From NCBI GenBank assembly GCA_014381165.1, contig JACMIM010000596.1, positions 1 through 9,617 of the forward strand: 9,617 bases of DNA. Reading direction: 5' to 3'. Positions 4,433-9,617 of the stretch are shown here, piece by piece; within the stretch, counting starts at the first letter, position 1, and every line of letters begins with the position of its first letter. Both the position numbers and the translations under genes were made by a program. This stretch comes from Roseiflexaceae bacterium. GTDB taxonomy: Bacteria > Chloroflexota > Chloroflexia > Chloroflexales > Roseiflexaceae. The notes below the pieces were generated by a model that saw only the letters and a list, made by a program, of their open reading frames with translations, was not told where the DNA came from and did no database searches.

Positions 4433-6565
4433 ATGGAGTGGTGCGTGTCAGAAACTAACGAAACAGTGCTCTACAAAGGTGCGTGTCCACACGACTGTCC
4501 CGACACCTGTGCGACAATCACCGAGGTACGCGGCGGGCAGGCGTTGCGCTTCTACGCGGATCCAGATCACCCAACCACACAAGGCTGGCTGTGCGCCAAG
4601 GTGCGCCCCTATCTGGAGCGAATCTACAGCCCTGACCGCCTGTTGTACCCGCTGCGCCGCCTCGGGCCAAAGGGCGGTGGGCGCTGGGAGCGCATCGGGT
4701 GGGATGAAGCAGCCGCCGAGATCGCCGGGCGCTGGAAGGGAATCATTGCCGATTATGGTGCCGCCGCCATCCTGCCGTATTCCTACAGTGGTACGCTGGG
4801 GCTGTTGCAGCTTGCGGTCTGCAACACGCGGCTATGGAACCGCATGGGCGCGAGCGGGTTAGAGCGTTCGATCTGCGGAGCCGCCGCCGAGGCCACGATC
4901 GAGGCGACCTATGGCGCGCGCTGGGCACCCGATCCAGCCGACGTGCTGCATAGCAAGCTGGTTCTGATTTGGGGCCACAATCCAGCATCCACCAGTCCGC
5001 ATTTCATGCCGCTGCTGCGCAGGGCGCAAAAGCGCGGCGCGCATGTGATCGTGATCGACCCACGCCGCACGCTGACTGCCCGCAGCGCCGATCAGCATAT
5101 CCGTCCACGCCCGGCCAGCGATGGTGCGCTGGCGCTCGGCCTCATGCATGTCATCTTTCGCGAAGGCCTGCACGATGCGGCATGGCTAGAATCCAACAGC
5201 ATTGGCTGGCGCGAACTACGCGAGCGCGTGGCTAGCTACACGCCTGAGCGGGTGGCGGAGATCACTGGAATCGACCAGGAAACGATCGTCAGCTTGGCGC
5301 GGCGCTATGCGACCACGAAGCCGGCGCTGCTTAAAACTGCCGACGGTGTGCAGCGCCATGGCAACGGCGGGCAAACCATGCGCGCGATCATCTGCTTACC
5401 CGCTGTGGTCGGCCAGGTCGGAACGCTGGGCGGTGGGCTGTTCTACAGTACAGGTGGCTTTGGCCGCTGGGACGCCGAGTCGATCGGCCACAAGGGCGAG
5501 TGCGCAGCCACGCCGCGCACGATCAACATGAATCGCCTAGGTGCGGCGCTGATGGGCGAGGCGGCAGATCCGCCCGTACAAAGCCTGTACGTGTTCGCGG
5601 CCAACCCCGTGGCTTCATCACCCAACGCCGGGCTGATCGCGCAGGGACTCCAGCGCGACGACCTGTTTACGGTTGTGCATGAACAATTTCCAACAGATAC
5701 GGTTCAGTATGCCGACCTTGTGCTGCCCGCCACCACGCAACTCGAACACGTCGATCTCCACAAGGCCTATGGCCACCGCAACCTTCAGTACAACCAGCAG
5801 GCGATCGCGCCGCCCGGTGAGTGCAAAAGCAATTGGGATGTGATGCGCCTGCTAGCGGCGGCGATGGGCTACCAGGAGCCGTGGTTGCACGAGGATGCGG
5901 AAACGGTGATTCGCGGCGTGGTCGACGCCACCCGCGCCACGAACCCGTACTTCGCGGGCGTGACGCTCGAACGCTTGCAGGCCGAAGGCACCGTACCACT
6001 GCACTTCGCTGCCGAGAGCCATGTGCCCTTTGCCGATGGCCGCTTTCCCACGCCCTCGGGTAAGCTCGAACTGCGCTGCGAGGCGCTTGCCGCGCGTGGG
6101 ATCGACGCGCTGCCCGAGTACAGGCCGCCCGCCGAGTTTGCCCAAGCTGTAGAAAGATCAGTAGATGCTATCAGCCCCGAAGGCCAGGTGCCGCCTGCGT
6201 CCTTCATCCTGCTCTCAGGGGCTTCGCACCATTATGTTTCGTCGAGCATGGCCAATCAGGCCAGCCTGATGACAAAAGAGGGCACGCCGTTCGTCGAGAT
6301 CAACCCTGTGGATGCGGCTGCCTATGGCATCGGCGACGGCGAGCCAGTGGTGGTCGAAAACAGTCGCGGTTGGTGCGAGCTACGAGCCGTGATCACCGAC
6401 GACGTACCGCCCGGTGTGGTGGTCGCTCCCAAAGGCCCCTGGGCCAAGTTCTCGCCGAGCGGGCGTAACATCAACTGGACGACGCCCGACACCTTGGCTG
6501 ATCTGGCTGGTCAGAGCACCTTCCACTCGAATCTGGTGTACATCCGGCGAGCATCCGATGCGTGA
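4433..6565 (+). CDS. molybdopterin oxidoreductase, DMSO reductase superfamily catalytic subunit
   Basis: The 710-residue protein has the full layout of a bis-MGD molybdenum or tungsten enzyme. A [4Fe-4S] site is given by C18, C22, C26 (CPHDCPDTC) and C54 (GWLCAK). The cofactor-binding core follows, with WNRMGASGLERSICG (135-149), where C148 is a candidate metal ligand, and VLIWGHNPASTSPHFMP (177-193) and HVIVIDPRRT. Next come the ANPVASSPN and ADLVLPATTQLEH motifs. The dinucleotide-binding C-terminal domain covers about 585-705 (ILLSGASHHY, VEINPVDAAAYGI, GVVVAPKGPW). No Tat signal, so cytoplasmic. No electron-transfer partner or cofactor-maturation gene lies nearby, and the substrate is unknown; formate dehydrogenase-like labels would be guesses. 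ATG 4433 lies outside the hairpin. GTG 4445 has GGAG 6 bases upstream and is a real alternative; GTG 4421 lies inside the hairpin and is unlikely. Confidence 0.9.
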   Translation: MEWCVSETNETVLYKGACPHDCPDTCATITEVRGGQALRFYADPDHPTTQGWLCAKVRPYLERIYSPDRLLYPLRRLGPKGGGRWERIGWDEAAAEIAGRWKGIIADYGAAAILPYSYSGTLGLLQLAVCNTRLWNRMGASGLERSICGAAAEATIEATYGARWAPDPADVLHSKLVLIWGHNPASTSPHFMPLLRRAQKRGAHVIVIDPRRTLTARSADQHIRPRPASDGALALGLMHVIFREGLHDAAWLESNSIGWRELRERVASYTPERVAEITGIDQETIVSLARRYATTKPALLKTADGVQRHGNGGQTMRAIICLPAVVGQVGTLGGGLFYSTGGFGRWDAESIGHKGECAATPRTINMNRLGAALMGEAADPPVQSLYVFAANPVASSPNAGLIAQGLQRDDLFTVVHEQFPTDTVQYADLVLPATTQLEHVDLHKAYGHRNLQYNQQAIAPPGECKSNWDVMRLLAAAMGYQEPWLHEDAETVIRGVVDATRATNPYFAGVTLERLQAEGTVPLHFAAESHVPFADGRFPTPSGKLELRCEALAARGIDALPEYRPPAEFAQAVERSVDAISPEGQVPPASFILLSGASHHYVSSSMANQASLMTKEGTPFVEINPVDAAAYGIGDGEPVVVENSRGWCELRAVITDDVPPGVVVAPKGPWAKFSPSGRNINWTTPDTLADLAGQSTFHSNLVYIRRASDA

Positions 6566-6628
6566 GTTCAAACAGATCAGCGTGGACACCAAATTATGTA
6601 ACTTGCGGAAAGCCAAATTCTTTAGTCT

Positions 6629-6889
6629 CTAGATCATCGTGTAGTTGCGGTGCGTGCTGAGAAACGCATCCACCGCGTGTTGGGCGGCGGCAATAGCGTT
6701 ATTGGCGGCGATGTACTGCGGGTCGCTGGCGTCGTATGCGCCGTCGTCGTCGTCCTCGGCGCGGCGATGGCGGGCGGCGATTGGCGCGCGGGCGGCCTCG
6801 GCGTCGCGGACGCGCTGGACAAGTTGTTCGAATTGGGCCTGGACAACTGGGTCATCGTAGGCGATGCCACGGTAGGCTTTGTCGGTCAT
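6629..6889 (-). CDS. small acidic protein of unknown family (86 aa)
   Basis: I do not recognise the family. The protein begins MTDKAYRGIAYDDPVVQ and is rich in Ala, Asp and Arg. An N-terminal helical part (about 14-40, QFEQLVQRVRDAEAARAP) is followed by an acidic patch with four consecutive Asp (46-49), then DASDPQYIAANNAIAAAQ and a C-terminal helix ending HRNYTMI. No membrane segment or signal is visible; a helical hairpin or short coiled coil is plausible. That it is a gene rests on a near-ideal AAGGAGG 5 bases before ATG 6887-6889 and on the amphipathic helical pattern of the product. It is convergent with the oxidoreductase gene, with 63 bases between the stop codons and no clear terminator there. 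Confidence 0.7.
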   Translation of the reverse strand: MTDKAYRGIAYDDPVVQAQFEQLVQRVRDAEAARAPIAARHRRAEDDDDGAYDASDPQYIAANNAIAAAQHAVDAFLSTHRNYTMI

Positions 6890-6948
6890 GTTTTCCTCCT
6901 TGTTGTTACTAGGCCTGTGTGCAGAAGGCGTACCACGGCATGGAGAGG

Positions 6949-7032
6949 CAGCCGCGCGGCTGAAGCCGCTGGCTGGGTGTACGAAGCCCGCCTACGCGGG
7001 CTGAACCGATGTGTAGCCCGCGCATGCGGGTT
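6949..7032. repeat. intergenic element of three consecutive short palindromes
   Basis: Three hairpins follow one another. CAGCCGCGCGGCTG (6949-6962) is a 14-bp palindrome. AGCCCGC-ctac-GCGGGCT (6985-7002) has a 7-bp stem. AGCCCGC-gcat-GCGGGTT (7015-7032) has a 7-bp stem with one G-T pair, and its left arm is identical to that of the second. The joining text GGCTGAAGCCG and GAAGCCCGCC is of a kind I recall from dispersed intergenic repeats in Chloroflexota and cyanobacteria. It lies between the divergent 86-aa gene and azlC. Elsewhere in 6890-7135 only a weak promoter was seen. Confidence 0.65.
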
Positions 7033-7065
7033 CCAATGTCTACGCATGATCTGGGCGATTGTCCC

Positions 7066-7094
7066 TTCAGGGCTGTGGGGCGATATGCTATGCT
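7066..7094 (+). promoter_or_regulatory. possible promoter of azlCD
   Basis: TTCAGG (7066-7071), a 17-base spacer, then TATGCT (7089-7094) preceded by TG at the extended -10 position. Transcription would start near 7101, giving a leader of about 35 bases before ATG 7136. The hexamer matches are modest, so this is tentative. Confidence 0.35.
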
Positions 7095-7135
7095 GTGTGT
7101 TCGACACTAATCGATACTAAGCCTACGAGTGTTCC

Positions 7136-7885
7136 ATGAACAACGACACGATCCGCGCAGCCGACACATTAACTGCGCCCTCGGCCAAACATGCGGCGCG
7201 CGGCCAGTTCCGCCAGGGCTTTGCCGATACGGTACCGATCTGGATCGGCGCGGCCCCATTTGGCATTTTGTACGCGGTCAGCGCACTGGCGGCTGGACTG
7301 GACTGGGCACAGACGCTGGCGATGTCGCTGTTCGTGTTCGCCGGGGCCTCGCAGTTTACGGCGGCGGGCCTGTTCGCGGCGGGTGTCGCGCCCTGGACGA
7401 TCATCTTGACCACGGCGATCATCAATGCGCGCCACCTGCTGCTGGGGGCCTCGCTCGCGCCGTTTGTGCGCGGCACACCCGCCGCGCTCAAGGCGCTCAT
7501 GGCCTTTCAACTAACCGATGAATCCTATGCGGTGGGCATGCGGCGCTGGCTGGCCGGCGGCGGCAGCCCAGCCTATCAGTTTGGCTCGAACCTCAGCCTG
7601 TATCTGGTCTGGCAACTCAGCACAGTCGCCGGCATCTTGCTCGGCGGGCAAATCCCCGACCCGGCGGCCTACGGACTCGACCTGGTGTTTCCGCTGACCT
7701 TTATCGGCTTGCTGGTGCCGCTGCTCAAGCGCCGTGTGGACGGGCTGGTGGCGGCGCTGGCTGCGGCACTGGCCGTGCTGGGCGCGCTGGTGCTACCGGG
7801 AAGTTGGTACATTCTGCTGGCCGGTGTGGTAGCGAGCGGCATCGGCGCGCTGTTTAGCAGACACGGTGACGAGGTGACGAGGTGA
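7136..7885 (+). CDS. azlC: AzlC family branched-chain amino acid export permease
   Basis: The 249-residue protein has the AzlC signature: RQGFADTVPIWIGAAPFGIL (26-45), the FVFAGASQFTAAGLF segment (66-80), NARHLLLGASLAPF (97-110) and QLTDESYAV (125-133). Hydrophobic membrane segments lie at about 34-53, 58-83, 86-108, 153-172, 183-197 and 203-239. AzlC works with the small subunit AzlD as a two-part exporter of branched-chain amino acids and analogues in the inner membrane; the substrate here is inferred from family. The ATG at 7136 has only a weak purine-rich site (GAG) before it. The last seven residues (HGDEVTR, 243-249) and the stop codon are encoded by the 8-bp tandem array that begins at 7861, so the natural C-terminus has been replaced or extended by repeat sequence. 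azlD follows 180 bases later, after the array. Confidence 0.92.
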   Translation: MNNDTIRAADTLTAPSAKHAARGQFRQGFADTVPIWIGAAPFGILYAVSALAAGLDWAQTLAMSLFVFAGASQFTAAGLFAAGVAPWTIILTTAIINARHLLLGASLAPFVRGTPAALKALMAFQLTDESYAVGMRRWLAGGGSPAYQFGSNLSLYLVWQLSTVAGILLGGQIPDPAAYGLDLVFPLTFIGLLVPLLKRRVDGLVAALAAALAVLGALVLPGSWYILLAGVVASGIGALFSRHGDEVTR

Positions 7886-7964
7886 CACGGTGACGAGGTG
7901 ACACGGTGACGAGGTGACACGGTGACCAGATGATCAGGGGACAAGGGGACAAGGGGACAAGGGG
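7861..7964 (+). repeat. 8-bp-period tandem array, G-rich on plus strand
   Basis: Thirteen consecutive 8-base units. First come alternating ACACGGTG and ACGAGGTG (7861-7924), then the degenerate ACCAGATG and ATCAGGGG, then ACAAGGGG three times (7941-7964). Read in the other phase, the core is GGTGACGA or GGTGACAC. The array begins inside the azlC reading frame and fills the first half of the azlC-azlD gap. Confidence 0.9.
7937..7964 (+). other. G-quadruplex motif
   Basis: Four runs of GGGG (7937-7940, 7945-7948, 7953-7956, 7961-7964) are separated by identical ACAA loops, which is a textbook intramolecular G4 pattern. It is on the coding strand, so the azlCD intercistronic RNA would carry it. 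Formation is predicted, not shown. Confidence 0.7.
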
Positions 7965-7970
7965 ATGTTC

Positions 7971-8056
7971 GGTCACCCAATCACCCGGTCACCCAATCAC
8001 CCGGTCACCCAATCACCCGGTCGCCCAATCACCCGGTCACCCAATCACCCGGTCAC
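7971..8056 (-). repeat. 16-bp (2 x 8-bp) tandem array, G-rich on minus strand
   Basis: Five copies of GGTCACCCAATCACCC (7971-8050; the fourth has G for A at 8023) plus a partial sixth, GGTCAC. On the minus strand the units read GGTGATTG and GGTGACCG, sharing the GGTGA core and 8-bp period of the preceding array but in opposite orientation. GGG recurs every 8 bases on the minus strand, giving a second, weaker G4 pattern. Confidence 0.9.
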
Positions 8057-8065
8057 ATTACAATT

Positions 8066-8386
8066 ATGAATATTTACGTTACAATACTTGGCATGGTGTT
8101 GGTTACCTACGCGGCGCGGGTGGCGGCGCTGTTGCTGCTGCGTGGCGAGCTGCCCGCCTGGCTGAACCGCTGGCTGAAGCTGGTGCCAATCGCTGTGTTC
8201 ACCGCGCTGATCCTGCCGCCGCTGCTGCTACGCGAACTTGGCGACGCGCGCGTTCTGGCACTGGGGCCAGCGCTGCCCGCTGGATTGGTCGGTGCCCTAG
8301 TGGCGTGGCGCTGGGGCAATCTGCTGCTGACGATCGGCGCGGGGATGCTGGCGTTCTGGCTGGCGCGGCTGCTGATCTCAGGTTAA
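8066..8386 (+). CDS. azlD: AzlD family small subunit of branched-chain amino acid exporter
   Basis: The 106-residue protein has the AzlD pattern. An N-terminal membrane helix (about 3-25) holds ILGMVLVTYAARVAALLLL, followed by LPAWLNRWLKLVPIAVFTAL (29-48) and the LPPLLLREL region. Two further hydrophobic helices lie at about 69-82 and 86-104. Size and topology fit the small partner of AzlC. No ribosome binding site is visible before ATG 8066. TACAAT at 8059-8064 abuts it, and a second TACAAT at 8080-8085 precedes an in-frame ATG at 8093 (residue 10), which could mean an internal promoter or leaderless start. Usual family length favours 8066. The gene is separated from azlC by the GGTGA arrays and followed within 5 bases by the 8391-8563 element. 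Confidence 0.88.
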   Translation: MNIYVTILGMVLVTYAARVAALLLLRGELPAWLNRWLKLVPIAVFTALILPPLLLRELGDARVLALGPALPAGLVGALVAWRWGNLLLTIGAGMLAFWLARLLISG

Positions 8387-8390
8387 AGAT

Positions 8391-8563
8391 CTCACCTTAC
8401 GCAGCACGCTGTAGGGGCGAACACGAGGTTCGCCCTTACAGCGACGGATGCGCCGCGTGGCGCTGCGTCGGGGCGAACCTCGCGTTCGCCCCAACGCATG
8501 CGTTGGGTTCATGACCTGCACCCAATGCAGCCAACGTCCTCGTGGGTCGGTGCGTAAGGTGAG
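8391..8563. repeat. 173-bp palindrome-rich element with 13-bp terminal inverted repeats (MITE-like)
   Basis: The ends CTCACCTTACGCA (8391-8403) and TGCGTAAGGTGAG (8551-8563) are perfect inverted repeats. Inside are several hairpins. GTAGGGGCGAAC pairs with GTTCGCCCTTAC (8411-8439, one mismatch). GACG...GCGCC pairs with GGCGC...CGTC (8443-8469). GGGGCGAAC pairs with GTTCGCCCC (8470-8492). An 18-bp palindrome centres on GCATGC (8490-8507), and TTGGGT pairs with ACCCAA (8503-8524). No reading frame of note is inside and no clear target-site duplication flanks it. It may be a mobile remnant or act as the 3' structure of azlCD. Between 8564 and 8686 nothing definite was seen. Confidence 0.7.
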
Positions 8564-8686
8564 TAAGGATTCAGTGATTCTCTAAAGAAAGCACAATCTT
8601 CTCATAATCTGCTATTAACACATTGGTGGCACACTTCGTAGGTATACCCTTGCATTGTTCCAAGCTGAAACTAGAAGGCAGAGAGA

Positions 8687-9617
8687 TTGGCGCAAGATCA
8701 GCAGCGCGCCCGAGCGCGGCGTGTGTTTCTGCGGCAGCTGGCGCTGGGCGCGTCGCTGCCCGGCCTTCATACCCTGCTAGCAGCCTGTAGCGGCCCCACG
8801 CCCGCAGCGTTACGCCCGCCCCCCGCCGCGCCGGCCAGTCTGGCAGCGGCGACCCAAGTGCCTATTCCGCCGACAGCAAGGGCCACCGTAGCGCCGACCG
8901 CCACCGTAGCGCCGACCGCCACCGCAACTGCGCAGCCCACACCAACTGCAACGCCGCCGCCGTTGCGCTTCGCCGTGATTGGCGATTTTGGCATGGCTGG
9001 CGAGCCAGCCCAGGCGGTCGCCGAGCTTGTGCATAGCTGGAACCCCGATTTTGTGCTTTCCACTGGCGATAACAACTACCCGCACGGCGATGCCGAAACG
9101 ATCGACGCCAACGTTGGCCAGTACTACCACCGTTATATTGCGAATTACAAGGGCGCGTATGGCCAGGGGGCTGCGGAACAGCGCTTTTTCCCGGTGCTCG
9201 GCAACCACGATTGGGATCGCGGCCTGCCTCGGGCCTACCTGGAGTATTTCAGTGGCGTGCAGCGCTACTATAGCTTTGCCAAGCAGGGGCTGCGCTTCTT
9301 TGCGCTCGACAGCGCGCTGGACGAGCCAGACGGCGTTTCTGCCGATTCAGTGCAGGCCCAATGGCTTAGGGAAGCGCTGGCCGCCGCTAGTGAGCGCTGG
9401 AAGATCGTGGTCATGCACCACCCGCCATTCTCCTCGGGCCACCACGGCTCCAGCTCCTGGATGCAATGGCCCTACCAAGCATGGGGTGCCGACCTGGTGC
9501 TCACCGGCCACGATCACAACTACGAGCGCACCGTCCCGATGAAGGGCACCGCGGCCGCCTCCGCTGGGCAGAAGGGCATCCCGTACCTCGTCGTCGGCTC
9601 CGGCGGCGCGGGGCTGC
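8687..9617 (+). CDS. Tat-exported lipoprotein metallophosphoesterase, purple acid phosphatase-like (3' end outside window)
   Basis: The first 310 residues are visible and the frame is still open at the edge. The start is TTG 8687-8689: a stop codon lies five codons upstream in frame (8672-8674), no ATG or GTG precedes the signal sequence, and AAGG lies 8 bases before it. Residues 11-16 (RRVFLR) form a twin-arginine motif. A hydrophobic segment ends in the lipobox LAAC with C34. Residues 37-92 are a Pro/Thr/Ala linker, partly encoded by an 18-bp DNA repeat at 8882-8917. The calcineurin-like domain shows GDFG (D100), STGDNNY (D128), GNHDW (N173, H174), MHHPPFSSG (243-251) and GHDHNYER (274-281), all expected metal-site motifs. 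It should act outside the cytoplasmic membrane on phosphomonoesters; the physiological substrate is unknown. Acid-phosphatase-like is the best subfamily guess. Confidence 0.9.
   Translation, partial: MAQDQQRARARRVFLRQLALGASLPGLHTLLAACSGPTPAALRPPPAAPASLAAATQVPIPPTARATVAPTATVAPTATATAQPTPTATPPPLRFAVIGDFGMAGEPAQAVAELVHSWNPDFVLSTGDNNYPHGDAETIDANVGQYYHRYIANYKGAYGQGAAEQRFFPVLGNHDWDRGLPRAYLEYFSGVQRYYSFAKQGLRFFALDSALDEPDGVSADSVQAQWLREALAAASERWKIVVMHHPPFSSGHHGSSSWMQWPYQAWGADLVLTGHDHNYERTVPMKGTAAASAGQKGIPYLVVGSGGAGL

Noticed and set aside
6650..7120. Open frame of 156 codons on the plus strand
   Set aside because: It is antisense to the 86-residue gene, which has a strong ribosome binding site, and then runs through the palindromic repeat at 6949-7032.
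7861..8056. CRISPR array
   Set aside because: The units are contiguous 8- and 16-base repeats without unique spacers, and no cas gene is nearby.
7930..8514. Open frame of 194 codons on the plus strand across the arrays, azlD and the TIR element
   Set aside because: Its first part is translated tandem repeat, it overlaps azlD out of frame, and it ends in the palindromic element; no family resemblance.
8626..8654. Sigma-54 promoter (TGGCAC ... TTGCA) before the phosphoesterase
   Set aside because: The two half-sites are about 19 bases apart, far more than the spacing required for sigma-54.
8979..9542. Open frame of 187 codons on the plus strand
   Set aside because: Shifted frame within the metallophosphoesterase gene, whose own frame carries all catalytic motifs.

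Overview
The window is GC-rich bacterial chromosomal DNA. Gene content (glutaminase, an eRF1-like protein, DUF1269 and SHOCT proteins, an orphan molybdopterin oxidoreductase, AzlC/AzlD, a Tat-type lipoprotein phosphoesterase) and the abundance of intergenic palindromes and short-period GGTGA arrays suggest a Chloroflexota member, perhaps of the Chloroflexia. The taxonomic call is an inference from style, not a marker gene.

Layout. Positions 1-4039 are read entirely from the minus strand. In transcription order they hold a SHOCT-domain protein (3695-4039), a small multi-pass membrane protein (3231-3641), a DUF1269 membrane protein (2717-3208), a 17-bp-stem hairpin, an eRF1-like protein of the baeRF family 3 type (1515-2606), a glutaminase (371-1375), and the 5' end of an M20 amidohydrolase of the AbgB type (1-338). 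Positions 4040-4432 are a divergent intergenic region with an AT-rich palindrome, a plus-strand promoter and an 18-bp perfect hairpin lying just before the next start codon. Positions 4433-6565 encode a large molybdopterin oxidoreductase on the plus strand. A small acidic orphan protein is encoded convergently at 6629-6889 (minus). A palindromic intergenic repeat and a weak promoter precede azlC (7136-7885). azlC and azlD (8066-8386) are separated by a long 8-bp-periodic array that flips strand polarity in the middle and contains a G-quadruplex motif. A 173-bp element with 13-bp terminal inverted repeats follows azlD. The window ends inside a Tat-signal lipoprotein metallophosphoesterase (8687-9617, incomplete).

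Functions. Glutaminase and the M20 amidohydrolase are adjacent and probably co-transcribed, both hydrolysing amide bonds of glutamine or glutamate-type compounds. The SHOCT, membrane and DUF1269 genes look like one operon, with the eRF1-like gene downstream in the same direction; this could be an envelope-stress and ribosome-rescue cluster. AzlC and AzlD together would form a branched-chain amino acid exporter. No rRNA, tRNA, CRISPR array, transposase or phage gene was recognised.

The points most worth a second look are the GGQ tripeptide in the eRF1-like protein, the polarity-switching array inside azlCD, the start-proximal hairpin before the oxidoreductase, the glutaminase with alanine at a position usually occupied by glutamate, and the terminal-inverted-repeat element after azlD.
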